A stretch of DNA of 64,000 nucleotides, taken from assembly GCA_051961995.1 (NCBI GenBank), contig JBQCCR010000007.1, forward strand, positions 1 to 64,000. Reading direction: 5' to 3'. Made by a program: the position numbers and the translations under genes. Positions 1-8,561 of the stretch are shown one piece after another. The notes below the pieces were generated by a model that worked only from the letters and a program-made list of their open reading frames with translations, had not been told where the DNA came from and did not search any database. The stretch comes from 66-474 sp051961995 (GTDB lineage Bacteria > Pseudomonadota > Gammaproteobacteria > Xanthomonadales > Rhodanobacteraceae). Position 1 is the stretch's first letter. Each line of letters starts with the position of its first letter.

Positions 1-2
1 CG

Positions 3-536
3 TCGGTGTCGATCACGCGGCCGGCGGAGCTGGCCAAGGAATTGTTCACCCACAAGGGCTCCGGCACGCTGGTGCGGCGCGGCGAGAAGGTGCGTCGCTG
101 CACACGCTGGTCGCAACTGGATCTGCCGCGCTTGCGCGCACTGATCGAATCGAGTTTCGGACGCAAGCTGGTGCCGGATTATTTCGATCGCACCAGGCTC
201 CATCGTGCCTATGTAAGCGAGAACTACCGCGCAGCACTGATCCTGACCCGCGAAGGTGGTTGCGCCTACCTCGACAAGTTCGCGGTGGCCGAGGATGCGC
301 AGGGCGAAGGTCTCGGCCGCGCGGCGTGGCAGGTGATGCGCGCGGAAAACCCGGCGCTGTTCTGGCGTTCGCGGCACGGCAACGGCATCAACGAGTTCTA
401 CGCGGCGGAGGCGGATGGTTGCATCAAGCAGCCGCGCTGGAACGTGTTCTGGTACGGGCTGGAGTCGTTCGCGACCATTGAAGCCTGCGTTGCGCATTGC
501 GGTGCGCGGTCGGCGACGCTTTCGGAGTCCCCATGA
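3..536 (+). CDS. argB: Bifunctional acetylglutamate kinase/N-acetylglutamate synthase, C-terminal part (5' end outside window)
   Basis: Only the last ~177 codons are visible; the reading frame is open to the left edge, so the start lies outside. The visible part begins with the end of a kinase-type amino-acid-kinase fold (ITRPAELAKELFTHKGSGT) and continues as a GNAT-like acetyltransferase (DUF619/NAT) domain with the segment DKFAVAEDAQGEGLGRAAW, whose GEGLGRAAW part resembles an acetyl-CoA binding loop. In Xanthomonadales a fused NAGS/NAGK performs the first two steps of arginine synthesis, acetylation of glutamate and phosphorylation of N-acetylglutamate. The stop overlaps the argC start (ATGA), so the genes are probably translationally coupled. 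The kinase half is not visible, so its presence is inferred from the segment ahead of the NAT domain and from the argC-argH context. Confidence 0.85.
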   Translation, partial: SVSITRPAELAKELFTHKGSGTLVRRGEKVRRCTRWSQLDLPRLRALIESSFGRKLVPDYFDRTRLHRAYVSENYRAALILTREGGCAYLDKFAVAEDAQGEGLGRAAWQVMRAENPALFWRSRHGNGINEFYAAEADGCIKQPRWNVFWYGLESFATIEACVAHCGARSATLSESP

Positions 537-1486
537 CACGCGTCGGCATCATCGGAGCAAGGGGCCACACCGGCGCGGAATTGATCGCGCTGATCGCGCA
601 CCATCCGCAGCTCGAACTCGCGTTCGTGTGCTCGCGCGAACTCGCCGGGCAGCGCGTGACCGATCACATCGCCGGTTTCGCCGGCGATCTGCGTTACGAG
701 AATCTCGATCCGGAACAGATGGCGCACAAGCGAGCGGATGCGGTGATCCTGGCCTTGCCCAATGGCAAGTCGGAACCGTTTGCCCGGGCGCTGGATGCAC
801 ACGCGCCGCGCACAACCATCGTGGATCTTTCCGCCGATCACCGCTTCGACGGCCACTGGTATTACGGCCTGCCGGAATTGACGCGCGGGCGTTACCAAGG
901 CGAGCGGCGCATCAGCAACCCGGGGTGCTATGCCACCGCGATGCAGCTCGCGGTCGCGCCGGCACTGGACTTGCTCGTCGGGCCGCCGCAGTGTTTTGGT
1001 GTTTCCGGCCATTCCGGCGCCGGCACTACGCCTTCGGACAAGAACGACCCGGACAAACTTCGCGATAACCTGATGCCGTACAGCCTGGTCGGTCACTTGC
1101 ACGAGCGCGAAGCGTCCGCGCAACTCGGCGTACCGGTCGAATTCATGCCGCACGTGGCGCCGCATTTCCGCGGCATCACCATGACCGTGAACCTGTGGTT
1201 GCGGGAAGCGGTCACAGTCGAGTCGTTGAAGGCGCGCTACATCGAACGTTACGCGCGCGAGCCGCTGATCAGGCTTTGCGATGAACCGCCGTGGGTGAGC
1301 CATATCGCCGGCAAGCATGACGTGGCGATCGGCGGGTTCGCGGTAGCTCCGGGCGGCAAGCGCGCGGTGATCGTCGCCACGCTGGACAACCTGCTGAAAG
1401 GCGCGGCCACGCAGGCGATGCAGAACCTCAATCTGGCGCTGGGCTGCGACGAATTTGCAGGCATCCCCGTCGAGGTGGGCGCATGA
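533..1486 (+). CDS. argC: N-acetyl-gamma-glutamyl-phosphate reductase
   Basis: A 317-residue protein starting with the NAD(P)-binding loop VGIIGARGHTGAEL. It contains the catalytic-cysteine motif SNPGCYAT and the HSGAGTTPSDKND segment of this family. It reduces N-acetylglutamyl-5-phosphate to the semialdehyde, the third step of arginine biosynthesis in the cytosol. The ATG at 533 was chosen over an in-frame GTG 36 bases upstream because it overlaps the previous stop in an ATGA arrangement and places the Rossmann motif at the N terminus. The next gene, argH, again overlaps by ATGA. Length is normal for the family. Confidence 0.96.
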   Translation: MTRVGIIGARGHTGAELIALIAHHPQLELAFVCSRELAGQRVTDHIAGFAGDLRYENLDPEQMAHKRADAVILALPNGKSEPFARALDAHAPRTTIVDLSADHRFDGHWYYGLPELTRGRYQGERRISNPGCYATAMQLAVAPALDLLVGPPQCFGVSGHSGAGTTPSDKNDPDKLRDNLMPYSLVGHLHEREASAQLGVPVEFMPHVAPHFRGITMTVNLWLREAVTVESLKARYIERYAREPLIRLCDEPPWVSHIAGKHDVAIGGFAVAPGGKRAVIVATLDNLLKGAATQAMQNLNLALGCDEFAGIPVEVGA

Positions 1487-2772
1487 GCGATCTGCTTTGG
1501 CAAAAGAATGGCACCCGCACCGACGATCGCATCATGCGCTTCCTCGCAGGCGACGACGTGCTGCTGGATCGCGAGTTCTTCCTGCATGACATCGCCGCCA
1601 GCCGGGCGCATGTGGAAGGACTGGCGCGGATAGGCGTGCTGACCAGCGATGAAGCGGGTGCTCTGGGCCGCGAACTGCAGGCGCTCATGGACGATTTTCG
1701 CCATGGCGTATTCGTTCTGGACGAGCGTTATGAAGACGGCCATTCCGCGATCGAGGCGCGTCTGACCGAGCGCCTCGGCGACACCGGGCGCAAGGTGCAT
1801 ACCGGCCGCAGCCGTAATGACCAGGTGCTCGTCGCCACGCGGTTGTGGCTGAAGGAGAAGCTCGCGGCGTTGTCCGCGCTTTGCCGTGGAATCGCCCGCG
1901 TGTGCCTGCGCCGTGCCGAAAGCGAATCGCTGCCTTGGCCCGGCTACACCCATCTGCAACGTGCGGTGGTGTCCTCGACCGCGTTGTGGTTCGCTGGCTT
2001 CGCGGAATCGTTTATTGATGACGCGCAACGCGCGCGTGACACGCTGGCGTGGCTGGATGCCAATCCGCTCGGCACTGCGGCGGGTTATGGCGTGAATCTG
2101 GCGCTCGATCGCGAGCACACCACTCACGCGCTCGGCTTCGCGCGCTTGCAGATCAATCCGATCGCCGCGCAGTTGTCGCGCGGCAAGTTCGAACTGGCTG
2201 CGCTGGAAGTACTGGGCTCGGCGCTGCTGGACCTGCGGCGGCTGGCGTGGGACCTGTCGCTGTTCACCACGTCCGAATTCGGCTTCGTCAGCTTGCCAGA
2301 CGAGTTCACCACCGGCTCCTCGATCATGCCCAACAAGCGCAACCCGGACGTGATCGAGCTGATGCGCGCGGGTTACGCCAGCGTCGCCGCCGCACGCTGC
2401 GAAATCGAACAACTGCTTTCATTGCCGTCCGGATACCAGCGCGATCTGCAGGTCAGCAAGGGGGCGCTGGTGCATGGCTTCGGCCGCGGCCTCGCTGCGC
2501 TGGAGCTGCTTCCGGATCTGCTCGGCGGATTGCAATGGAATGCAGAACGGATGCGCACGGCAATCGAACCCTCGATGTACGCCACCGATGTCGCGATCGA
2601 GCAGGCCGTGGCAGGTCACCCGTTTCGGGAAGCCTACAAACGCGCGGCGGAACTGGCGGATTCGGCGGGCGAGGGGCGTACGCCGGAAGCCAGCCTCGCA
2701 GCGCGCATCTCGCCGGGTGCAGCAGGCGACTTGCGGATCGAGGAATTGCGGAAGCGTCTGGATGCCTTGTAG
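1483..2772 (+). CDS. argH: Argininosuccinate lyase
   Basis: A 429-residue member of the fumarase/aspartase superfamily. It has the signature GSSIMPNKRNPDVIELMRA in the C-terminal half and HTGRSRNDQV near residue 107. It splits argininosuccinate into arginine and fumarate, the last step of arginine synthesis. It is slightly shorter than the ~460-residue E. coli enzyme but all conserved blocks are present. ATG overlaps the argC stop (ATGA). The stop codon TAG is embedded in a REP-like GTAGGAGC repeat that probably marks the 3' end of the operon. Confidence 0.96.
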   Translation: MSDLLWQKNGTRTDDRIMRFLAGDDVLLDREFFLHDIAASRAHVEGLARIGVLTSDEAGALGRELQALMDDFRHGVFVLDERYEDGHSAIEARLTERLGDTGRKVHTGRSRNDQVLVATRLWLKEKLAALSALCRGIARVCLRRAESESLPWPGYTHLQRAVVSSTALWFAGFAESFIDDAQRARDTLAWLDANPLGTAAGYGVNLALDREHTTHALGFARLQINPIAAQLSRGKFELAALEVLGSALLDLRRLAWDLSLFTTSEFGFVSLPDEFTTGSSIMPNKRNPDVIELMRAGYASVAAARCEIEQLLSLPSGYQRDLQVSKGALVHGFGRGLAALELLPDLLGGLQWNAERMRTAIEPSMYATDVAIEQAVAGHPFREAYKRAAELADSAGEGRTPEASLAARISPGAAGDLRIEELRKRLDAL

Positions 2773-2790
2773 GAGCGCGCCTGCGCGCCA
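2767..2790. repeat. REP-like palindrome overlapping the argH stop
   Basis: The sequence GTAGGAGCGCGCCTGCGCGC (2769-2788) is a GTAG-headed palindrome with a GCGCGC stem. It covers the argH TAG stop and lies between convergent argH and the phaB-like gene, so it may also serve as a bidirectional terminator. A close relative is found in the recA-recX gap at 27555. GTAG-headed REP elements of this type are common in Xanthomonadales and Pseudomonas. Confidence 0.6.
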
Positions 2791-2813
2791 CGCGAGCGTC
2801 GCGCGCTCCCAGC

Positions 2814-3560
2814 TCAGAACGACATGAAGTAGCCGCCGTTCACCGGCACGTTGGCGCCGGTGATGAAGCCGGCGTCGTCGGCGGTGAGAAATGCCACGGT
2901 GCGCGCGATGTCGGAAGGCTCGCCCAGGCGTCCGACCGGGATCTGCGCCACGATCTGCGCACGGATCTCTTCCGGTACCTTCATCACCATTTCGGTCTTG
3001 CAGTAACCGGGCGACACGCTGTTCACCGTCACGCCTTTCTTCGCCACTTCGCGGGCGAGCGCCATGCTGAAGCCGTGCATGCCGGCCTTTGCGGCGGAGT
3101 AATTGGTCTGGCCGAACTGGCCGGTCTGGCCGTTGACCGAGGAAATGTTGACGATACGGCCGAAGCCGCGCGCGCTCATGCCTTCCACGACTTGCCGGCA
3201 CATGTTGAACACGCCGTCCAGGTTGACATTCATCAACTCGTGCCACTGCTGCTCTTCCATCTTGCGCAACGAAACATCGCGCGTGATGCCGGCGGCGTTC
3301 ACCAGGATATCCACGGCCCCATGGGTTTCGGCGACGTGTTTCACCAACGCCGCGCAATCGTCGAAGCGCGAGACATCCGCCGGCGCGAAGATGATGTTCC
3401 TGTCGAACTCTTTCACTTCCTCGCGGAATGCGGCAAGGCGTTCCTGCCGGTTGCCGAGGTCGGCCGCGATGACTTTGCGGCCGGCGCGCGCCAGATGCTT
3501 GCAGATTTCGGTGCCCAAACCGCCGATGCCACCGGTGATGATGGCTACACGTTCGCTCAT
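2814..3560 (-). CDS. Acetoacetyl-CoA reductase-like short-chain dehydrogenase
   Basis: A 248-residue SDR with the TGGIGGLG cofactor loop at the N terminus, NAAG, and the catalytic YSAAK motif in NYSAAKAGMHGF. Downstream, GYCKTEMV and the ending GANVPVNGGYFMSF match the PhaB/FabG-type acetoacetyl-CoA reductases of polyhydroxybutyrate synthesis, which reduce acetoacetyl-CoA to (R)-3-hydroxybutyryl-CoA with NADPH. The ATG at 3560 was chosen because the Rossmann strand follows immediately; the in-frame upstream extension is low in secondary structure. It lies next to phaR and a second, clearly paralogous reductase. A FabG-like role cannot be excluded, but the paired arrangement with phaR favours PHB metabolism. 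Confidence 0.85.
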   Translation of the reverse strand: MSERVAIITGGIGGLGTEICKHLARAGRKVIAADLGNRQERLAAFREEVKEFDRNIIFAPADVSRFDDCAALVKHVAETHGAVDILVNAAGITRDVSLRKMEEQQWHELMNVNLDGVFNMCRQVVEGMSARGFGRIVNISSVNGQTGQFGQTNYSAAKAGMHGFSMALAREVAKKGVTVNSVSPGYCKTEMVMKVPEEIRAQIVAQIPVGRLGEPSDIARTVAFLTADDAGFITGANVPVNGGYFMSF

Positions 3561-3671
3561 GAGAGAAGTTCCCGACGATGAAATACCGCATAGCGGCACA
3601 TGCTGCGCCGCAACAGATTCGGGATGGTAAGAAGCGTCCGGCTCCGCTGTCAATTCGGCGGGCGAGCGCGA

Positions 3672-4163
3672 TCAGCGTGGTTTCTTGGCGGGTTCGGCGG
3701 AGGACTTGGGCGCAGCGCCGGTGCCGTTGGCCTCCAGGAAGCCGCGCTGCAGCGACTTCCACAGGTCAATGTTGCGCTCGGTCATCTCGTTCAACATGGA
3801 CCACGGCGTCTGTCCGAGCATCTCGTTCAACTGGGCGCGGAACTTGTGCTGCTGGTCGAGGAAGATCTGCAGGCTGTTTTCCAGATAGCCGCCGACAAAG
3901 CCCTGCATGGAGTCGCCATAGAAACGGATGATCTGCGAGAGCAGGTTGGCCGAGAACATCGGCTGGCCATGCTGCTCATGCTCGGCGATGATCTGCAGGA
4001 GCACCGCGCGGGTCAGGTCCTCGCCGGTCTTGGCGTCGTGTACTTCGAACGGCGTGCCCGCCAGTACCAGCTGACGCACCTCTTCCAGCGTGATGTAGCT
4101 GGAAATCTCGGTGTCGTAGAGCCGCCGGTTCGGGTACTTCTTGATGATGCGCGCTGCTGCCAT
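3672..4163 (-). CDS. phaR: Polyhydroxyalkanoate synthesis regulator PhaR
   Basis: A 163-residue protein beginning with the very conserved PHB-accumulation DNA-binding domain (IIKKYPNRRLYDTEISSYIT). The regulatory middle region follows (LTRAVLLQIIAEHEQHGQPM), with a Lys/Pro-rich tail at the end. PhaR proteins repress phasin and PHA genes and are released by binding to PHB granules. It sits between two acetoacetyl-CoA reductase genes, all on the minus strand. No phaC or phasin gene is visible in the window, so the rest of the PHA system must lie elsewhere. Confidence 0.93.
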   Translation of the reverse strand: MAAARIIKKYPNRRLYDTEISSYITLEEVRQLVLAGTPFEVHDAKTGEDLTRAVLLQIIAEHEQHGQPMFSANLLSQIIRFYGDSMQGFVGGYLENSLQIFLDQQHKFRAQLNEMLGQTPWSMLNEMTERNIDLWKSLQRGFLEANGTGAAPKSSAEPAKKPR

Positions 4164-4233
4164 GCCGCAAAGCTAGCATGGCTTGCGGCGGCGCACTAGC
4201 GGACCGGGGGCGCGCGCGAAGGGGCTCGGGCTC

Positions 4234-4257
4234 CCCTCTCCCGCGTGCGGGCGAGGG
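4234..4257. repeat. REP-like imperfect palindrome
   Basis: An inverted repeat CCCTCTCCCGC / GCGGGCGAGGG with a 2-base loop and one mismatch, in the 253-base gap between the phaB gene and phaR. It resembles the dispersed extragenic palindromes of GC-rich gammaproteobacteria. There is no U-tract, so a terminator function is uncertain. Confidence 0.45.
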
Positions 4258-4322
4258 AAGCCAAGTGCCAAAGCGCCCGGCACGCTGGGGAAGGGCGGGC
4301 GACGGCGCCCGGATTTTTCAGC

Positions 4323-4350
4323 GTCATCCTCGGCGAAAGCCGGGACCCGG
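4323..4350. repeat. Dispersed extragenic repeat, copy 1
   Basis: A GTCATCC...GCCGGGA-type extragenic repeat, with an internal CGGC/GCCG palindrome. A related copy in inverted orientation lies at 6225-6251, on the far side of the phaB and gluQRS genes. No coding potential is seen here. Confidence 0.5.
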
Positions 4351-4416
4351 TGACTTCTGTACATCGCGGCACGACATGTCTTGTCCCGCCGTCCCATGGC
4401 GCGGGTAGCTCCGGCG

Positions 4417-5160
4417 CTACCAACCCATGTAATGCCCACCATTGATCGCGAGGTTCGCTCCGGTGACCCATGCGGCTTCTTCAGCAAGGAAGAACGAGAC
4501 GGCGTAGGCGATCTCGTCGGGCTCACCCAAACGCCCGAGCGGAATCTGCGCGACGATCTTGGCGCGCACGTCTTCCGGAACGGCCATCACCATGTCGGTG
4601 CCGATGTAGCCGGGCGAGACGGTGTTCACGGTGATCCCGAATTTCGCATTCTCCTGCGCCAGCGAAATGGTGAAGCCGTGCATGCCGGCCTTGGCCGCGG
4701 CGTAGTTGGCCTGTCCGTACTGGCCTTTCTGGCCGTTGATGGAACTGATCTGCACGATGCGGCCCCACTTGCGCGCGCGCATGCCTTCGATGACCGGGCG
4801 GGTCACGTTGAAACATGCGTTCAAGTTGGTGTTCACCACGTCCGTCCACTGCTGGTAGCTCATCTTGTGGAAGGTGGTGTCGCGGGTGATGCCGGCGTTG
4901 TTGATCAGGATGTCAACCGGGCCGGCCTGTTCCTCGATCGCGCGCACCATGGCCTCGCACGAGACCGGGTCGGATACGTCGCCGGGGACCAGCGTGGCGT
5001 GCACGCCCTGGGCTGCGAGCTTGTCGCGCCAGGCGTGCGCTTTCGCTTCGTCGCGATAATTGGTGGCGACTTTGTGGCCCATGCCGGCGAGCCTGCACAC
5101 GATTGCGGTACCGATGCCGCCGGTACCGCCCGTCACCAACGCCACGCGCTGCTGGGCCAT
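4417..5160 (-). CDS. phaB: Acetoacetyl-CoA reductase
   Basis: A 247-residue SDR, typical PhaB length. It has the TGGTGGIG cofactor loop, NNAG, the catalytic NYAAAKAGMHGF (YxxxK) and the end GANLAINGGHYMGW. It matches the canonical (R)-specific, NADPH-dependent acetoacetyl-CoA reductases of PHB synthesis even more closely than the paralogue at 2814-3560, for instance in the SSINGQKGQYGQANYAAAK block. The protein is cytosolic. It is separated from phaR by 253 bases holding two repeats, so it probably has its own transcript. Confidence 0.92.
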   Translation of the reverse strand: MAQQRVALVTGGTGGIGTAIVCRLAGMGHKVATNYRDEAKAHAWRDKLAAQGVHATLVPGDVSDPVSCEAMVRAIEEQAGPVDILINNAGITRDTTFHKMSYQQWTDVVNTNLNACFNVTRPVIEGMRARKWGRIVQISSINGQKGQYGQANYAAAKAGMHGFTISLAQENAKFGITVNTVSPGYIGTDMVMAVPEDVRAKIVAQIPLGRLGEPDEIAYAVSFFLAEEAAWVTGANLAINGGHYMGW

Positions 5161-5281
5161 GTCGCTCTCCGTTGTGGGTTGCGGATGATTCTATTCGCCT
5201 GATCCCGCAATGCATGTTGCAGCGCGACTTGTGGACCTGCGCTGGTGCGCGACAAGCTTGGCGGTCGCCGGGCGATCGTGG

Positions 5282-6154
5282 TCACGGCGGTCGCAATTCG
5301 CGCTCGCGAGGAATCGCGTCCGGATCGAACGCCGTCAGCGCGGTGCGAAGCAGCATGTGCGGTTCGTTCGCGCGCAACGCGTTTTCCGGGACGCCCAGAA
5401 GCGCAAGTGCGGTGCGGATCGCCGGCAGCGGATCGTCAGGATCGACCGCCGCCGCGCCTTCGGATTTCGAAAGCTTTGCGCCGCCCGAATCCAGCAACAC
5501 CGGCAGATGCAGATAGTCCGGTTCGCGCAAGCCGAGCAGGCGCAGCAGGAAAACCTGCCGAGGCGTGGAATCCAGCAGGTCCGCGCCGCGCACCACTTCG
5601 GTGATGCCTTGCGCGGCGTCGTCCACCGCGCAGGCGAGTTGGTACGCGAACGGTCCGTCCGCGCGCTTCACCACGAAATCGCCGCCGGCTGCGAGCGGCC
5701 AGCGCTGCGGCCCTTGCAGGCCATCGCTGAACTCGATCACCGCATCGTCCACGCGCACCCGCCATGCCGGCGCGCGTTGCGGATCGGTCGCGGCGATGCA
5801 CTCGCCGCGGTGCACGCCACCGAGCGCGGCCAGATCGCTGCGCGAGCACCAGCATGGAAACGCCGCGCCGATTTTCTTCAACCGGTCGAATGCCGACCCG
5901 TGCGCATCCAGCCGTGTGCTCTGATAGAGAGGCGGCTCGTCCGGTTCGAGTCCGCACGCGCGCAGGGTGCGCAGGATCGCCTCGGCTGAACCCGGTATTT
6001 CGCGCGGCGGGTCCATGTCCTCGATCCGCACGATCCACGTGCCGTTCGCCGCGCGTGCGCGCAACCAGCTGCCAAGCGCGGCGAGCAGCGAACCCAGGTG
6101 CAGCTTGCCCGTGGGCGAAGGCGCGAAGCGGCCGCGATACCGGCTCGTATCCAT
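5282..6154 (-). CDS. gluQ: Glutamyl-Q tRNA(Asp) synthetase
   Basis: A 290-residue truncated glutamyl-tRNA synthetase paralogue. It has the class I motifs FAPSPTGKLHLGS (HIGH-like) and KLSKS (KMSKS-like), plus a Cys-containing zinc region with CWC and a later Cys. It lacks the anticodon-binding domain of GltX, consistent with its ~290-residue length. The enzyme activates glutamate and attaches it to queuosine in the anticodon of tRNA-Asp. It stands alone here; in many gammaproteobacteria the gene follows dksA, which is not seen. Confidence 0.93.
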   Translation of the reverse strand: MDTSRYRGRFAPSPTGKLHLGSLLAALGSWLRARAANGTWIVRIEDMDPPREIPGSAEAILRTLRACGLEPDEPPLYQSTRLDAHGSAFDRLKKIGAAFPCWCSRSDLAALGGVHRGECIAATDPQRAPAWRVRVDDAVIEFSDGLQGPQRWPLAAGGDFVVKRADGPFAYQLACAVDDAAQGITEVVRGADLLDSTPRQVFLLRLLGLREPDYLHLPVLLDSGGAKLSKSEGAAAVDPDDPLPAIRTALALLGVPENALRANEPHMLLRTALTAFDPDAIPRERELRPP

Positions 6155-6224
6155 TCGTCAACCTATACCACACGGCAATGCTGGCCACGGCTGGCCGGGT
6201 CGAAGATGTCGAACGGCCAAGTCG

Positions 6225-6251
6225 CCGGATCCCGACTTGCGCCGGGATGAC
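6225..6251. repeat. Dispersed extragenic repeat, copy 2 (inverted)
   Basis: The reverse complement reads GTCATCCCGGCGCAAGTCGG followed by GATCCGG and closely resembles the repeat at 4323-4350. It lies in the 192-base gap upstream of the OPT transporter, between the divergent gluQ and OPT genes. Confidence 0.5.
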
Positions 6252-6346
6252 GAAGGAGTCCCTCTGGCCGGAACCGTCAACACGCGCTTCGCGCGCGCGC
6301 CCGCCTCGGCTAGTATGCGGCAGCGTTTTCGATCGGGAGGGGTCCC

Positions 6347-8407
6347 ATGAATTCCGCAGCCATCGGAATGAAGTCGCGCGGCGAACTGACCATTCGCGGC
6401 ATCGTCATCGGCATCGTCATCACGGTGGTGTTCACCGCGGCCAACGTCTACTTCGGGCTGAAAGCCGGCCTGACCTTTTCGACGTCGATTCCCGCCGCGG
6501 TGATCTCGATGGCGATCCTGAAGGCGATGCGCGACGCCACCATCCAGGAAAACAACATAGTGCAGACGGTGGCTTCGGCCGCGGGCACGCTGTCCTCCAT
6601 CATTTTCGTGCTGCCGGGCCTCGTGATCGTCGGTTACTGGAGCGGATTCCCGTTCTGGATTTCGGCGGGCATCTGCGCGACCGGCGGCATCCTCGGCGTG
6701 ATGTACACGATCCCGCTGCGGCGCGCGCTGGTCACCGATTCCGACCTGCCGTATCCGGAAGGCGTGGCCTGCGCCGAGGTGCTGAAGGTCGGCAGCGGTT
6801 CCGACGAGCAGATCGGCCGCATGGCCGAGGTGGAATCGGTGCCCGCCACGGCTGGCGCGCGCTTGGCCGGAGCGCCTGATCCCGCGGCTGCCGCGCAAAC
6901 CAGCAGCGCGGGACTCAAGGCCGTGCTGTGGGGCGCGATCGTGTCGGCGGTCTTCTACATCATCGTGCAGACCCGGGTTTTCGCCAGCGCGGTCACCGAT
7001 TACTTCCGCGTCGGCGGCGACCGGGGCGGCGCCACCGGCTTCGATTTCGGCCTGTCGTTTGCGCTGTTCGCGATCGGGCATCTGGTCGGCTTGTGGGTGG
7101 GCGTGGCGATGCTGGCCGGCGCGCTGATCGGCTGGGCATGGGCGGTGCCGTATTTCACGCATCTGCATTGGGCCGCGGGCGCCGCCGCCGACGTCGCGCA
7201 GGCGGGCTGGAGCAATTACGTGCGTTTCATCGGTGCGGGCACGATCGGCGTGGCGGCGATCTGGACACTGGCGAAGCTGGTGAAACCGCTGGCCAGCGGC
7301 CTCGCCGGCGCGTTCCGCGCGTCGCGCGCGCGCAAGGCCGGCACGCTGCACGAATTGCCGCGCACCGAGCACGACATGCCGATCGGCCTGGTGGGCCTGA
7401 TTTCGTTGATCTGCTTCGTGCCCATCGCGTTCCTGCTGTGGCATTTTGCGGTCACCAATGGCCTTGGCGGCGCGATCTGGGCGCTGGTGGTCGGCGGTCT
7501 GGCATTCGTGGTGCTGCTGAGCTTCCTGGTGTCGGCAGTGTGCGGGTACATGGCCGGGCTGATCGGTTCGTCGAACAGTCCGCTGTCGGGCGTCGGCATT
7601 CTGGTCGTGGTGATCGCGGCGCTGCTGCTGGTGGTCGGCGTGAAGCCGTTCCTACCGCCGGGTGCCGACAAGGCGCTGGTCGGGTTCGCGCTGTTCATCA
7701 CCGCGATCGTGTTCGCGGTGGCGTCGATCGCCAACAACAACCTGCAGGACCTGAAGACCGGTCAACTGGTGGATGCCACGCCTGCCAAGCAGCAGTGGGA
7801 GCTGGTGATCGGCGTGCTGGCCGGCGCGGTGGTGATCCCGCCGGTGCTGGACCTTTTGCAGAACACTTACGGATTCCTCGGTGCGCCGGGTGCCAATCCC
7901 GCCACCGCGCTGCCGGCGCCGCAGGCGGGCCTGATTTCGGCGCTGGCCAAGGGCGTGATCACCGGCAACGTGCCGTGGGACATGATCGGCCTGGGCGCGG
8001 CGATCGGCGTCGCCATCATCATCTTCGATGAATTGCTGGGTCTTGCGAAGAAAGGGCCGCGCCTGCCGCCGCTGGCGGTGGGACTCGGCATTTACCTTCC
8101 GACCTCGACCACGCTGATGGTGGTGGTGGGCGCGCTGGTCGGTGCGTGGTTCGACCGCCGTGCCGAACGGCGTCCGAACACCGATGCGACGAAGCAATTG
8201 GGCGTGCTGCTGGCTTCCGGCCTGATCGTGGGCGAGAGCCTGCTGGCGGTGATCTTTGCCGGGGTCGTGGGCTTCAGCGGCAAGCAGGCTCCCATCGCGC
8301 TGGTGGGCGATTCCTTCGCCACGCCTTCGATCATCATCGGCGGCGTGGTATTCGCTGTCACCGTGATCCTGTTGTATCGCTGGATCATCCGGATGGCGCG
8401 GAGCTGA
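6347..8407 (+). CDS. OPT family oligopeptide transporter
   Basis: A 686-residue polytopic inner-membrane protein with around 14-16 hydrophobic segments. It opens with ELTIRGIVIGIVITVVFTAA and continues NVYFGLKAGLTFSTSIPAAV, the start of the OPT superfamily. Conserved blocks include TVASAAGTLSSIIFVLPGLV, PLRRALVTDSDLPYPEGVAC and GSSNSPLSGVGIL. Prokaryotic members take up small peptides or metal-siderophore-like compounds by proton coupling; the substrate cannot be told from the sequence. ATG at 6347 follows GGGAGGGG, a good ribosome-binding site. The gene stands alone, with a Dnr-box-containing gap after it. Confidence 0.92.
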   Translation: MNSAAIGMKSRGELTIRGIVIGIVITVVFTAANVYFGLKAGLTFSTSIPAAVISMAILKAMRDATIQENNIVQTVASAAGTLSSIIFVLPGLVIVGYWSGFPFWISAGICATGGILGVMYTIPLRRALVTDSDLPYPEGVACAEVLKVGSGSDEQIGRMAEVESVPATAGARLAGAPDPAAAAQTSSAGLKAVLWGAIVSAVFYIIVQTRVFASAVTDYFRVGGDRGGATGFDFGLSFALFAIGHLVGLWVGVAMLAGALIGWAWAVPYFTHLHWAAGAAADVAQAGWSNYVRFIGAGTIGVAAIWTLAKLVKPLASGLAGAFRASRARKAGTLHELPRTEHDMPIGLVGLISLICFVPIAFLLWHFAVTNGLGGAIWALVVGGLAFVVLLSFLVSAVCGYMAGLIGSSNSPLSGVGILVVVIAALLLVVGVKPFLPPGADKALVGFALFITAIVFAVASIANNNLQDLKTGQLVDATPAKQQWELVIGVLAGAVVIPPVLDLLQNTYGFLGAPGANPATALPAPQAGLISALAKGVITGNVPWDMIGLGAAIGVAIIIFDELLGLAKKGPRLPPLAVGLGIYLPTSTTLMVVVGALVGAWFDRRAERRPNTDATKQLGVLLASGLIVGESLLAVIFAGVVGFSGKQAPIALVGDSFATPSIIIGGVVFAVTVILLYRWIIRMARS

Positions 8408-8447
8408 GCTTCCGGCTCCCCAGGCACGTGTCACCGCAAAGCCGCTC

Positions 8448-8461
8448 TTGACGCGGGTCAA
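8448..8461 (+). promoter_or_regulatory. Fnr/Dnr-type palindrome upstream of the AhpD-like gene
   Basis: TTGACGCGGGTCAA is a perfect TTGAC-N4-GTCAA palindrome, matching the Fnr/Dnr/Anr consensus TTGAT-N4-ATCAA at the core positions. Its centre lies about 107 bases before the start of the AhpD-like gene. The Crp/Fnr regulator encoded at 9030-9704 carries the ETLSR recognition-helix pattern expected to read this site. Confidence 0.6.
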
Positions 8462-8561
8462 GGGAGGCGCCGCTGCGCCGGTGTATCGTGCGGGTGTTGC
8501 CGAAGGCATCCCGTCGCTTCGGCCAGATCGCGCGGGGATCACCGCGCCGGCGGAGACCCCC

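Noticed and set aside
8408..8561. A longer start for the AhpD-like gene at 8448
   Set aside because: It would begin inside the Dnr palindrome and add unconserved residues; the ATG at 8562 has GGAGA upstream.
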